From positions 47,713-111,712 of the forward strand of contig NZ_JABAII010000021.1 of the NCBI RefSeq assembly GCF_012641405.1: a stretch of 64,000 nucleotides of DNA, written 5' to 3'. A model generated the notes under the pieces. It was not told the DNA's origin and did no database searches. It worked only from the letters and a program-made list of their open reading frames with translations. A program made the position numbers and the translations under genes. This document shows positions 9,129 through 18,278 of this stretch, piece by piece. Position 1 is the stretch's first letter. Every line of letters begins with the position of its first letter. This DNA is from Rhizobium sp. P40RR-XXII (lineage in GTDB: Bacteria; Pseudomonadota; Alphaproteobacteria; Rhizobiales; Rhizobiaceae).

Positions 9129-10784
9129 CTACCGGACGCCGGCGCGTGCCCTCGGGCGCGTATCGTTGCGCTCGTATGAAAAGATCGCCGATGGGAGTGG
9201 CGGCAGTCCTCGAATGAGGTCGGCTCCCTTCTCGCCGACCATGATCGTCGGAGCATTGGTGTTGCAGGAGGGAACACGCGGCATGATCGAGGAATCGCAC
9301 ACGCGCAGTCCCTCGAGCCCATGGACCTTGAGATCGAGGCCGACGACGGCGTCGTGCCCCGTGCCCATCTTGCACGTCCCGACGGGATGGTGGTCCGTCT
9401 TGGCATTGGCGCAGCCGTATTCGAAAAGCTGCTCGTCGGTCGTGACCTTCGGGCCGGGAAGACGCTCGGCCAGGACGAACGGCTTGAGGGCGTCCTGCTG
9501 CATGATTTCGCGCGCAATCTTCAGGCCTTCGACAGACATCTTCCTGTCGTGCGGGTCCGACCAGTAGTTCGGATCGATGAGGGGTGCTGCCGCGGGATCG
9601 GACGAAGACAGGCGGACCGTCCCACGTGATCTCGGGTGAAGGTAAGCGGAATTCAGCGTGACGCCCGCGTTCTTCAAGCGCTCGACGCCAGCCTCGATGC
9701 CGGATCCGAGACCCAGATGGAACTGGATGTCCGGCGAGCGAGCATCGGGCTCGGCGTACCAGAAGCCGCCTGTCTCAAAAAGCGACGATGCAACAGGGCC
9801 GGTACGGAAGAGCACATACTCCATGCCCGCCCAGAGTGTGCGATGCAGTTTCGCCACGCCGTCATACGTGTGGTCGCCAGTGCATTCGGCGATGACGAAC
9901 AGATCGAGATGATCCTGCAGGTTGCCGCCGACGCCCGGGAGGTCGTGAAGTACCTTCACACCTACGGAACGCAAATGATCGCCGGGACCGATGCCCGACT
10001 GAAGAAGCAGCTTCGGCGAGCCAATCGCTCCCGAGGAGACCAGGACTTCCCGCTCGGCACGAACGATCTCCGGGCCGCTTCCGCCTGCGATCTCAACGCC
10101 CACGGCGCGGTTGCCTTCCAGCACGATGCGCGAGACGCGCGCGCCGGTGCGGACTTTCAGGTTGCTGCGGTTCTTGATCGGGGAAATGTACGCCATGGAC
10201 GCCGAAGAACGGCGATGATCGCGCTGCGTGACCTGGTAAAAGCCAACACCGGCCTGCTGTCGGCCGTTGAAGTCCGGGTTGTACGGAATACCCAGTTCCT
10301 GTCCCGCGCGGATATAGGCGTCGCAAATGGGTAGCGGCGCGGCCGGCATGGATACGCCGAGCGGACCGCCGTAGGAGTGGTAGTCGTCGCAGAAGCGCTG
10401 ATTGTCTTCGGCGCGTTTGAAGTAAGGAAGGATCGAGCGATAGTCCCACCCCTCGCAACCGTCTTCGCTCGCCCAAAGATCGTAGTCGGCGGAATTTCCG
10501 CGAGTGTAGAGCTGCGCGTTGATCGATGAGCCGCCGCCGATGACCTTGGCCTGCGTATACCGGAGGATCCTGCCGTTCATGTGCTTTTGAGGCACCGTGT
10601 GCCAGCCCCAGCTCGCGACGCCCTTGGTCATCTTTGCGAAGCCGGCGGGCATATGAAACAGTGGGTTCCAATCGCCGCCGCCCGCTTCCAGCAGGAGCAC
10701 GTTGACGTTTGGGTCTTCGCTGAGCCGGTTCGCAAGCACGCACCCGGCCGGACCAGCTCCCGTGATAATGTAGTCGAAACGCAT
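9129..10784 (-). CDS. GMC-family FAD-dependent oxidoreductase (choline-dehydrogenase-like)
   Basis: A 551-residue GMC enzyme. It shows the FAD fold DYIITGAGPAGCVLANRLSE at the N-terminus, the GMC signature GGGSSINAQLYTRG near 85, the second signature GAIGSPKLLLQSGIGP, and the C-terminal active-site region DHHPVGTCKMG with the conserved histidine, then NTNAPTIMVGEKGADLI. GMC enzymes oxidise alcohols or sugar hydroxyls to carbonyls. The start has AGGA ten bases upstream. It begins four bases after the stop of the second GMC gene, so the two are co-translated neighbours. Confidence 0.9.
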   Translation of the reverse strand: MRFDYIITGAGPAGCVLANRLSEDPNVNVLLLEAGGGDWNPLFHMPAGFAKMTKGVASWGWHTVPQKHMNGRILRYTQAKVIGGGSSINAQLYTRGNSADYDLWASEDGCEGWDYRSILPYFKRAEDNQRFCDDYHSYGGPLGVSMPAAPLPICDAYIRAGQELGIPYNPDFNGRQQAGVGFYQVTQRDHRRSSASMAYISPIKNRSNLKVRTGARVSRIVLEGNRAVGVEIAGGSGPEIVRAEREVLVSSGAIGSPKLLLQSGIGPGDHLRSVGVKVLHDLPGVGGNLQDHLDLFVIAECTGDHTYDGVAKLHRTLWAGMEYVLFRTGPVASSLFETGGFWYAEPDARSPDIQFHLGLGSGIEAGVERLKNAGVTLNSAYLHPRSRGTVRLSSSDPAAAPLIDPNYWSDPHDRKMSVEGLKIAREIMQQDALKPFVLAERLPGPKVTTDEQLFEYGCANAKTDHHPVGTCKMGTGHDAVVGLDLKVHGLEGLRVCDSSIMPRVPSCNTNAPTIMVGEKGADLIRGLPPLPSAIFSYERNDTRPRARAGVR

Positions 10785-10788
10785 TTTG

Positions 10789-12312
10789 CTAATCCTGTTG
10801 GATGCGAGAGAACGAGAGATCCTGCGAGGCTATGTGGTCCGCCACGCGAAGCGCCTGGCTTGCCACCGTAAGGGCGGGGTTCACCGCGGCCGATGTCGGC
10901 AGGAAACTGGCGTCCACGACGAAGAGATTACTGTGGTCGTAAGAACGGCAGTATACGTCCAGTGGTGCGGAGGCAGGATCGTTTCCGATCCTGATTGTTC
11001 CGCACTGGTGCGACGGTGTGCGCTTGTCGAACGCTCTGGCCAGCACGATCGGGAATCCGATCGACTTCAGGATTTGCTTCAGTTTCGCGACGAGTGCGAG
11101 GTGAGCTCCCCAGTTTGTCCGCTGCCACTGCAGGATGACGCGATCGCCATCGACCATGACCCGGCTCTCGGGATTGGGTATGTCCTCGCTCATCGCATAG
11201 AAGTCGATTGCGTGGCCCGTTACGAGATTGAGCAACCATTCCGGCGCGCTTGGGAGGGATCCCTTGAGGATCTTGGCAGACACGCGTCCGAGGAGTTGCA
11301 CGTTGCCGAGAGGAAAACCTCCGTCTCCATCTGAAAGATAGAAATCGTTGAACGCGAACGTCTTCTGATAGACGGACGTGTTCCGGAAGGTCGGCGAAAC
11401 GCCGATCACGGCCGAAGCGTTGTGGTTCATGAAGTTCCGTCCGACCTGGTCGGAGGAATTCGCAAGGCCGTTCCTGTAGCGGTCGCTTGCCGAGCGCAGC
11501 AGCAGGACCGACGACTGAACGGCACCCGCGGACAAGATGACGATTTTCGGGGCCACGGAAAGCGTCTGTCCGTCCCTGACGAAGACGACTTTCTCAATCT
11601 TACCGCCTTGGCCGGTCTCTAGCCGAACCGCGCGCGAGTTCGTTTGGAGGGCGACATTCGGATGCTTCATCGCGATGGAAAGCGCCGCCGTTTCGGCATC
11701 CATCTTGCCGTCCTTGGAATTCGGATGGGCATCCCACGGTGTCTTCGCCTTGGCCAGCCAGGTGTCGATGTCGATGCCAAGTGGCAGCGAAGATGGGTGC
11801 AGCCCCTTTCTCTTGAGACGCGCTCTCACGGCGGAGATGGGAGCTTCATCCGGAACCGGCGGGTATTCGTATCCGAGAGAATGGTGCGGCTCCGTCGGAT
11901 CTTCGCCGAGAGTGCCGCGAACCCTGTACATGCGCTCCGCACGACTGTACCAGGGCTCCAAGACCTCGTATGGAAACGGCCACGCCGGAGAAACGCCTTC
12001 CCGATGCTTGAGAATCCCGAAGTCCTCCTTTCGGTAGCGAGACAGCACCGCGCCGTAGAATTTCGAGTTCCCGCCCACGTTATAGTAGTTGCCGGGATTG
12101 AAGCCTTTTCCATCGGCTTCGTACCACGTCTCCTTCGGTCGGAAGTGTCCGCGTTGGAAGATAGCTCGTTGATCGCGATTCACCGGCAGGTCGGCTATGT
12201 GATCGCCGGCTTCCAGGATGAGGATCTGGGCGCCGCTCGCGGCTAGACCGGCCGCCACGGTCGATCCGCCCACTCCTGAGCCGATGATGACGATATCGGG
12301 TGTGACGTTCAT
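10789..12312 (-). CDS. GMC-family oxidoreductase of the gluconate/sugar dehydrogenase type
   Basis: The 507-residue product starts MNVTPDIVIIGSGVGGSTVAAG and contains NVGGNSKFYGAVLSRYR, an FAD-contact segment of the gluconate-2-dehydrogenase and sugar-lactone-type GMC branch. Its C-terminal region (HQCGTIRIGNDP and later DASFLPTSAAVNPALT) matches that branch and differs from the choline-dehydrogenase-like neighbour. No partner cytochrome or small subunit gene follows. The long upstream open frame overlaps the ATPase gene and is not used; AGGA lies just before ATG 12312. Two distinct GMC enzymes in one operon suggest two different hydroxyl oxidations. Confidence 0.88.
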   Translation of the reverse strand: MNVTPDIVIIGSGVGGSTVAAGLAASGAQILILEAGDHIADLPVNRDQRAIFQRGHFRPKETWYEADGKGFNPGNYYNVGGNSKFYGAVLSRYRKEDFGILKHREGVSPAWPFPYEVLEPWYSRAERMYRVRGTLGEDPTEPHHSLGYEYPPVPDEAPISAVRARLKRKGLHPSSLPLGIDIDTWLAKAKTPWDAHPNSKDGKMDAETAALSIAMKHPNVALQTNSRAVRLETGQGGKIEKVVFVRDGQTLSVAPKIVILSAGAVQSSVLLLRSASDRYRNGLANSSDQVGRNFMNHNASAVIGVSPTFRNTSVYQKTFAFNDFYLSDGDGGFPLGNVQLLGRVSAKILKGSLPSAPEWLLNLVTGHAIDFYAMSEDIPNPESRVMVDGDRVILQWQRTNWGAHLALVAKLKQILKSIGFPIVLARAFDKRTPSHQCGTIRIGNDPASAPLDVYCRSYDHSNLFVVDASFLPTSAAVNPALTVASQALRVADHIASQDLSFSRIQQD

Positions 12313-12325
12313 TTCAATTCCTGTC

Positions 12326-13441
12326 CTACGCGATCCGGACCTGGGTCTGCGGATCGAAGAAGACGGCCTTGTCGAGGTTGAACGCGAGGCGTGCCGTTTC
12401 GCCCGCCTTGATCCGGGCATCGGCCCGCAGTCGCGCCACCACTTCCTTGCCACCCAGCTTGGTGACCGCGAAAGTGTCCGATCCGGCCGGCTCGACGACC
12501 TCGATAAGGCAATCGTTCTCCGCGACGCTCTGCGCATTTCGGTCGGCGCCTTCCGGGTCGGTTAGGGCTTCGGGACGGATGCCGAAGACAACATTGCGGT
12601 CCGCGTAGGTTGCCAAAGACATCATGCTCGGTGCAATCGGGAGCTTCATCGCCTCTCCCGCTGTTCGCTCCAGCGAAACGGCGAGACCGTTCGAATCCTT
12701 CAGGATCTTGCCTGAAAGGAGGTTCATGGCCGGCGACCCCATGAAATCGGCGACGAACATGTTTGCCGGATTATTGTAGATTTCCGCGGGCGTGCCGAAC
12801 TGCTGGACAATGCCTTCCTTCATGACGGCGATCTTCGTTGCAAGCGTCATGGCCTCGATCTGATCATGCGTGACGTAGACGATCGTCTTGCCGGTCGCCT
12901 GGTGAAGGCGCTTGATTTCGGTGCGCATGTCGACGCGAAGCTTGGCATCGAGGTTCGACAATGGCTCGTCAAAGAGAAAGAGCTTCGGGTCACGGACCAG
13001 GGCACGGCCCATTGCCACGCGCTGTCTTTGGCCGCCCGAGAGCTGGCTCGGCTTGCGATCGAGCAGATGGCCGATCTGCAGCACCTTGGCGACCTTGTCG
13101 ATTGCCTGCTTGCGCTCTTCGGCGGGCACACCGCGCATTTCCATACCGAAGGAGATGTTTCCCGCCACCGTCATGTTCGGATAGAGCGCGTAGCTCTGGA
13201 ATACCATCGCGATGTCGCGCTTCGATGGGTGCAGGTCGGCGATGCTGCGGTCGTCGACGCGAATATCCCCTTCGGTGATCGTCTCGAGACCGGCGATCGT
13301 GTTGAGCAGCGTTGACTTGCCGCAGCCGGACGGACCGACAAGCACGAGGAAGCCGCCCTTTTCCAATTCGAGGTCGATGCCCTTAAGGATTTCCAGGGCG
13401 CCGTAGCGCTTTCTAAGACCGGAGATGTTGAGGAAAGCCAT
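12326..13441 (-). CDS. ABC sugar importer ATP-binding protein (UgpC/MalK type)
   Basis: The 371-residue ATPase has Walker A GPSGCGKST, the signature LSGGQRQRVAMGRAL, Walker B LFLFDEPLSNLDAKLR and the switch histidine in YVTHDQIEAMTLA. A C-terminal OB-like regulatory domain from about 240 is typical of CUT1 importers. It powers uptake through the two permeases immediately upstream. AAAGGA precedes the ATG and the spacing to the permease stop is five bases. Confidence 0.95.
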   Translation of the reverse strand: MAFLNISGLRKRYGALEILKGIDLELEKGGFLVLVGPSGCGKSTLLNTIAGLETITEGDIRVDDRSIADLHPSKRDIAMVFQSYALYPNMTVAGNISFGMEMRGVPAEERKQAIDKVAKVLQIGHLLDRKPSQLSGGQRQRVAMGRALVRDPKLFLFDEPLSNLDAKLRVDMRTEIKRLHQATGKTIVYVTHDQIEAMTLATKIAVMKEGIVQQFGTPAEIYNNPANMFVADFMGSPAMNLLSGKILKDSNGLAVSLERTAGEAMKLPIAPSMMSLATYADRNVVFGIRPEALTDPEGADRNAQSVAENDCLIEVVEPAGSDTFAVTKLGGKEVVARLRADARIKAGETARLAFNLDKAVFFDPQTQVRIA

Positions 13442-13446
13442 TGTGA

Positions 13447-14391
13447 TTATCCTTTGACAGCGCCCGCCATCAGACCGCGAACGAAATAGCGGCCGGCGAC
13501 GATATAGACGATGAGGGTCGGCATGGCGGCGATCATTGCGGCGGCCATGTTGACGTTGTACTCGACCACGCCAGTCGAGGTGTTGACGACGTTGTTCAGG
13601 GCAACGGTCATTGGCATCGAGTCACCTGAGCCTGCGTAAGCCGACGCAAACAGGAAGTCGTTCCAAATATTGGTGAACTGGTAGATGACCGTGACGACAA
13701 TGATAGGCAGCGAGTTCGGTAGCATGATGCGGCGGAAGATCTGGAAGAAGCTTGCTCCGTCCACCTGGGCTGCGCGCACGAGTTCGTCCGGAAACGCCTC
13801 GTAGTAGTTACGGAAGAAGAGCGTCGTGAAGCCGAGACCATAGATGACGTGGACGATGACGAGATTGACGGTCGAGTTGCCGAAGCCTAACGACATGCCG
13901 ATCTCGTTACGCAACGTTGCTCCGAACCGACCGAGGTTGCCAAGGATGGTCGCCATGGGGAGAAGCACCGACTGAAACGGAATGAAGCAGGCAAAAAGCA
14001 TCAAACCGAAGACCAACGTGTGGCCTGGAAAACGCCACTTCGTCAGAATGTAGCCGTTCAACGCGCCCAGGATCGTGGAGATCGCCACGGCTGGCACAAC
14101 CATCTTGATCGAGTTCCAGAAGTAGCCCTTGATGCCTGTGCAAGTCAGACCGACACAGGCCTCGCCCCAGGCCTTGAACCAGGGATCGATGGTCGGCGAC
14201 TGAGGTAAGGCCAGCATGTTGCCATTCTGGATCTCGTCCATCGTCTTGAACGAGGTAACCAGCATGACGAATAGCGGCATCAGGTAGAAGATTGCGAATA
14301 CGACCAGCAGGCCATAGATAATCGTGCGGTTGATCCAGCGCCCACTGGCAATGCTCCGTGATGGTGAAGACGGGGTGGAAATCGTAGTCAT
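13447..14391 (-). CDS. ABC sugar importer permease, MalG type
   Basis: This 314-residue inner-membrane protein has six hydrophobic helices. It has the cytoplasmic EAA loop EAFPDELVRAAQVDGASFFQ, which contacts the ATPase, and the FxRGLMAGAVKG C-terminus typical of CUT1 second permeases. The ATG overlaps the stop of the first permease by four bases (ATGA), implying translational coupling. GGAGAAGG provides the ribosome site. Upstream open frame was ignored because it lies inside the first permease. Confidence 0.95.
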   Translation of the reverse strand: MTTISTPSSPSRSIASGRWINRTIIYGLLVVFAIFYLMPLFVMLVTSFKTMDEIQNGNMLALPQSPTIDPWFKAWGEACVGLTCTGIKGYFWNSIKMVVPAVAISTILGALNGYILTKWRFPGHTLVFGLMLFACFIPFQSVLLPMATILGNLGRFGATLRNEIGMSLGFGNSTVNLVIVHVIYGLGFTTLFFRNYYEAFPDELVRAAQVDGASFFQIFRRIMLPNSLPIIVVTVIYQFTNIWNDFLFASAYAGSGDSMPMTVALNNVVNTSTGVVEYNVNMAAAMIAAMPTLIVYIVAGRYFVRGLMAGAVKG

Positions 14392-15335
14392 CGCGCCTTC
14401 TCCTTCAGTTCGGAATAGAGGTACGGAACGATGATCGCGGAGATCGTCATCAGCATGATGATCGCGCTTGCAGAGCCAACGGCCATCTCGTTGCGCTTGA
14501 AGGTGTATTCGTACATGAAGTTGGACGGCAGCCAAGCCGAACCGCCCGGCCCGCCGGAGGTCAGCGCCACGACAAGATCGTAGGACTTGATCGCCATGTG
14601 AGCGAGCACGATGAAGGCTGACAGGAAGACAGGGCGCAGCAACGGAATGATGATCCGGCGATAGAGTTGGGCAGTCGTCGCGCCGTCGATCTGGGCAGCT
14701 TTCATGATCTCACTGTCGATGCCACGCAGGCCGGCAAGGAACATCGCCATGACGAAGCCGGAGGCCTGCCATACGCCTGCGATAACGACAGTGTAGATGA
14801 CGAAGTCCTTGTTCTTGATCCAATCGAAATGGAAGCTCGTCCAGCCGAGGTGATGCAGCGTCTGTTCGAGGCCGAGACCCGGATCGAGGAACCATTTCCA
14901 CGCAACGCCGGTGACGATGAACGACAGCGCCATCGGGTACAGGAAGATCGGTCGCAGAACGCCCTCGCCACGGATCTTCTGATCCAGCAAGATCGCCAGA
15001 AACAAGCCGAGCGTCAGGCAGATGCCGACATAAAGCACGCCGAAGATGCCCATATTGGTGATGGAGGTGTACCAACTGGATGGCGGATCGCTTTCAAACG
15101 TCCAGCGCCACAGCCGTTGATAGGCGCGCGCGCCGGTCAGGGCGTAGGACGGAAAAGTCTTCGAATTCGTGAAGGACAGATAGGCCGTCCATGCGATGAA
15201 GCCATACACGAAGATGATGGTAATCGCGAAGCTTGGAGCAAGCACGATCTGCGGCAGCGTGTTCTGGATCCGCGCACGCATCGACGTGCGCTTCTCGCGC
15301 GTTAGAATTGGTTCGGTGGTAGCGACAGTGCTCAT
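14388..15335 (-). CDS. ABC sugar importer permease, MalF type
   Basis: A six-helix permease of about 315 residues with the EAA loop RGIDSEIMKAAQIDGATTAQ. It pairs with the MalG-type permease. Two in-frame ATGs exist, at 15344 and 15335. GAAGGG touches the first and is eight bases from the second, so 15335 is preferred. A perfect hairpin separates it from the binding-protein gene, which may lower its expression relative to that gene. Confidence 0.93.
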   Translation of the reverse strand: MSTVATTEPILTREKRTSMRARIQNTLPQIVLAPSFAITIIFVYGFIAWTAYLSFTNSKTFPSYALTGARAYQRLWRWTFESDPPSSWYTSITNMGIFGVLYVGICLTLGLFLAILLDQKIRGEGVLRPIFLYPMALSFIVTGVAWKWFLDPGLGLEQTLHHLGWTSFHFDWIKNKDFVIYTVVIAGVWQASGFVMAMFLAGLRGIDSEIMKAAQIDGATTAQLYRRIIIPLLRPVFLSAFIVLAHMAIKSYDLVVALTSGGPGGSAWLPSNFMYEYTFKRNEMAVGSASAIIMLMTISAIIVPYLYSELKEKAR

Positions 15336-15370
15336 GGTAGTCATCCCTTCGGGGGGCCTCGACCGGGCAT

Positions 15371-15395
15371 CTTCCCCGCGATTTCCGCGGGGAAG
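15371..15395 (-). promoter_or_regulatory. Intercistronic hairpin after the binding-protein gene
   Basis: CTTCCCCGCG and CGCGGGGAAG form a perfect 10-bp stem around a 5-nt loop, in the 65-base gap between the binding-protein stop and the first permease. No T-run follows, so it is unlikely to be a full terminator. By analogy with malE-malF it may protect the 5' mRNA segment or attenuate downstream expression. Confidence 0.7.
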
Positions 15396-15409
15396 ACTTT
15401 CAGCCGCAC

Positions 15410-16672
15410 TTAGCGTGCGTCGTCGATCGCCTGGACGAGTTGCTTGACAGCTTCGTCGGAGGTCTTGATCTGACCATGAACGAACTTCGAGACGACGTCC
15501 TTGTAGGCGTTGGCGATTGCGGGAGGTGCGCCATAACCTTGTGCCAGCGAACCGAACAGCGTGCCTTTCTCGTTAGCAGCCTTCAGGTCGGCGATGCCCT
15601 TCTTGCCACAGGCGTCGAAGTCAGTATCGGGAACGTCGGTACGGGCCGGAACCGAACCCTTGACGACGTTGAAGGCCGACTGAAAGCTCTTCGACAGCGT
15701 CGCCGTTGCAAGCGCAACCTGCGCCGCCTTACGATCGTCAGGTACCTTGAACATGCCGAACATGTCGGAGTTGTAGATCACACTGCCTTCGGTGCCGGGG
15801 AAGCGATAGCACAGGAAGTCCTTGTTCGGGGTCTTCTTGGCGGCTACAAATTCGCCTTTGGCCCAGTCGCCCATGACCTGCACGAGCGCATCGCCCTTGA
15901 TGACCATCGCGGTCGCCAGGTTCCAGTCACGACCGGAGAAGTTCGGGTCGACGTACTTGATGATCTTGGCGAGATTGTCGAACGATTTCTTCATCGTATC
16001 CGACTTCAGCGCCTCCTCGTCGAGGTCGTTCATCGCTTTCTTGTAGAACTCGGGACCGCCGGTCGATTCCACGATCGAGTCGAACATCGTCGCTTCCTGC
16101 CAGTTCTGGCCGCCGAGAGCGAGCGGAACGACGCCCGCAGCCTTCGCCTTATCGAGCAGTGCGATCAGGTCATCGAACGTCTTCGGCTCGGTGCCACCGA
16201 TCTTGTCCATGACGGCCTTGTTAATCCACAGCCAGTTCACCGAGTGAACGTTGACCGGGGCGGCGACCCATTTGCCATCGTATACCGAAAACTTCTGCAG
16301 CGCCGCTGGAACGGATTTGTCCCAGCCTTCCTTCTTCGCAGTTTCGGTCAGATCACCCATGACCCCGGCCTGGGCGTAGTCGAGGACGGTGTAGCCGAGC
16401 ATTTGCGAGGCGGTCGGATAGTTGCCAGCGGCGACCATCGCCTTCAGCGCGGTCATCGCGGCGTCGCCGCCGCCGCCTGCTACCGGGACGTCCTTCCAGG
16501 CATACCCTTCCTTGGACAGGTCCTGTTTCAGGACATTGAGCGCCGCAGCTTCGCCGCCGGACGTCCACCAGTGCAGCATCTGCACTTCTTTCACGTCGTC
16601 GGCGCGTGCCGCAGCAGTCGCACCAGCAAATGCAAGTGCAATTACAGCGGTAGATGTTAGAAACTTGCGCAT
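15410..16672 (-). CDS. Periplasmic sugar-binding protein of the ABC importer
   Basis: The 420-residue precursor has a Sec signal peptide of about 24 residues ending AAARA before DDVKEVQ. The mature protein is a family-1 solute-binding protein, with VQMLHWWTSGGEAAAL near the start and WNLATAMVIKGDALVQVMGDW in the hinge region. It resembles glucose/mannose-type binders, but the ligand cannot be set from sequence alone. GGGAGG lies well placed before the ATG. It is the only exported protein of the operon and is bracketed by hairpins on both sides. Confidence 0.93.
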   Translation of the reverse strand: MRKFLTSTAVIALAFAGATAAARADDVKEVQMLHWWTSGGEAAALNVLKQDLSKEGYAWKDVPVAGGGGDAAMTALKAMVAAGNYPTASQMLGYTVLDYAQAGVMGDLTETAKKEGWDKSVPAALQKFSVYDGKWVAAPVNVHSVNWLWINKAVMDKIGGTEPKTFDDLIALLDKAKAAGVVPLALGGQNWQEATMFDSIVESTGGPEFYKKAMNDLDEEALKSDTMKKSFDNLAKIIKYVDPNFSGRDWNLATAMVIKGDALVQVMGDWAKGEFVAAKKTPNKDFLCYRFPGTEGSVIYNSDMFGMFKVPDDRKAAQVALATATLSKSFQSAFNVVKGSVPARTDVPDTDFDACGKKGIADLKAANEKGTLFGSLAQGYGAPPAIANAYKDVVSKFVHGQIKTSDEAVKQLVQAIDDAR

Positions 16673-16697
16673 TGAAAACCTCCCAGTACAAGTTTAA

Positions 16698-16719
16698 GGT
16701 GCGGGACCATTCCCGCACC
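16698..16719 (-). promoter_or_regulatory. Intercistronic hairpin before the binding-protein gene
   Basis: GGTGCGGGA and TCCCGCACC form a perfect 9-bp stem with a 4-nt loop, in the 85-base gap after the aldehyde dehydrogenase stop. No T-run follows on the minus strand. It could be a weak terminator, a processing site or an mRNA 5' stabiliser for the binding-protein message. Confidence 0.6.
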
Positions 16720-16757
16720 GATCACCCGCCCTCCTCGGGCGTAGTCCTGTCGCCGAC

Positions 16758-18278
16758 CTAAGCCGGCGTTCCCTTCTTCGGCATCCACCAGTTCGTTCGG
16801 GCGCCGATATGCATGTTAAGTGTCTTGGTCTCGGTGTAATCCTCGACCGCATGGCGGCCCAGCTCGCGACCGAGGCCGGACTGCTTGTATCCGCCGAAGG
16901 GGAGCTCCGAAGCACCGTCCATGAAGGTGTTCATCCAGACCGTCCCCGCGCGAATCTTTCTGCCGATCGTGAGGCACGTGTCGAAGTCGCGGCTCCACAC
17001 GCCGGCCGAAAGACCGTAGTCGATGGAATTCCCGATCTGGATCGCTTCAGCGGTTGTCTCGAATGTCAGGACGGAAAGGACTGGTCCGAACACTTCCTCG
17101 CGTGCTACCGCCATGTCCGGCGTGACAGCTTCGAGAATGGTCGGAGCCATGAACTGCCCCATGCCGAAGTCAAGGGCTTCGCCACCGTGAGCGACCTGCG
17201 CACCGTTGTTCGTCGCGCCGGTCACATAGGTGTTGATCTTTTCCAGGTGCTGCGGCGTGATGATGGCACCGACCTGGGTGCTTGGATCGAGCGGATCGCC
17301 GACCTTGACGTCCTTCGCCAGCTCGGCAACGCGCTTAACGACGTCTGATGCAATGCTCTTGTGCAGGATCAGTCGCGAACCGGCATTACAGCATTCGCCT
17401 GCATTGAAATACGCGCCGAACACGGCAGCGTCGATGAAGGCATCGATATCCGCATCCGGGAAAACGATCTGCGGGTTCTTGCCACCAAGCTCGAGCGACA
17501 CCTTCTTCAGCGTCTGCGCGGCGTTGGTCATCGTCAGTTTGCCGACCCCGGTCGAACCCGTGAAGGACACCATGTCGACATGCGGATGCGTCGTCATGAT
17601 CGCGCCCACCTCCGGTCCGGTGCCTGTAACGATGTTGACCGCACCGTCAGGAAGGCCGGCCTCTTGCAGAATCTCCCCCAGCAGCAGCGTTGATCCCGAG
17701 GTGAGTTCGGAAGGCTTGACGACCGTCGTGCAGCCGGCGGCAAGTGCAAAAGGCAGCTTCTGACCGACGATCAGGAACGGGAAATTCCACGGTGTGATGA
17801 TCGACACCACGCCGATGGCTTCACGAAGAACGACGCCCAGAGTACCGTCGCCCAGGGTGTTATAGCTCTCGCCATGCAGGTCACGGGCGAGTCCAGCGGC
17901 GTATCGCCAAATGTCAACAGAGCCAGCAATCTCCCCGCGAACCTGTGAGATCGGCTTTCCCGCTTCGATGGCGTCGAGATAGGCAAGTTCTTCGGAGCGC
18001 GCTGCGATGAGATCGGCGGCCTTCAGAAGAATGGCGGACCGTTCGGACGCGGTCATCCGGGGCCAAGGTCCATGATCAAAGGCCTTGCGTGCAGCGGCGA
18101 TCGCCCGTTCGGCATCTGCTTTCATGCCCGTCGGATAGCGACTGACGACGACACCATGGCTCGGTGCTACGCGTTCCAGCGGCTGCGTGCCGCCTGCTTC
18201 CCACTTGCCGTCGATCAGCATCTTGAAATCGCGCGCCCTGTGATCGGCGAGAGCTTTGGGAGCAATCAGAACCGTCAT
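16758..18278 (-). CDS. NAD(P)-dependent aldehyde dehydrogenase
   Basis: A 506-residue ALDH-superfamily enzyme. It has the catalytic glutamate in SLELGGKNPQIVF, the nucleophilic cysteine in FNAGECCNAGSRL, and the FTGSTGVGK cofactor motif. It oxidises an aldehyde to its acid and is of the hydrolytic type, not the CoA-acylating type. Two ATGs are possible. The one at 18278 is eight bases after GGAGA and overlaps the stop of the preceding gene as TAATG. Placed after a CoA-transferase and an enoyl-CoA hydratase, it may produce the acid that is then activated to a CoA ester. Confidence 0.92.
   Translation of the reverse strand: MTVLIAPKALADHRARDFKMLIDGKWEAGGTQPLERVAPSHGVVVSRYPTGMKADAERAIAAARKAFDHGPWPRMTASERSAILLKAADLIAARSEELAYLDAIEAGKPISQVRGEIAGSVDIWRYAAGLARDLHGESYNTLGDGTLGVVLREAIGVVSIITPWNFPFLIVGQKLPFALAAGCTTVVKPSELTSGSTLLLGEILQEAGLPDGAVNIVTGTGPEVGAIMTTHPHVDMVSFTGSTGVGKLTMTNAAQTLKKVSLELGGKNPQIVFPDADIDAFIDAAVFGAYFNAGECCNAGSRLILHKSIASDVVKRVAELAKDVKVGDPLDPSTQVGAIITPQHLEKINTYVTGATNNGAQVAHGGEALDFGMGQFMAPTILEAVTPDMAVAREEVFGPVLSVLTFETTAEAIQIGNSIDYGLSAGVWSRDFDTCLTIGRKIRAGTVWMNTFMDGASELPFGGYKQSGLGRELGRHAVEDYTETKTLNMHIGARTNWWMPKKGTPA

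Noticed and set aside
15440..16660. 406-codon plus-strand open frame
   Set aside because: It mirrors the binding-protein gene on the other strand; long antisense frames are common in GC-rich DNA.
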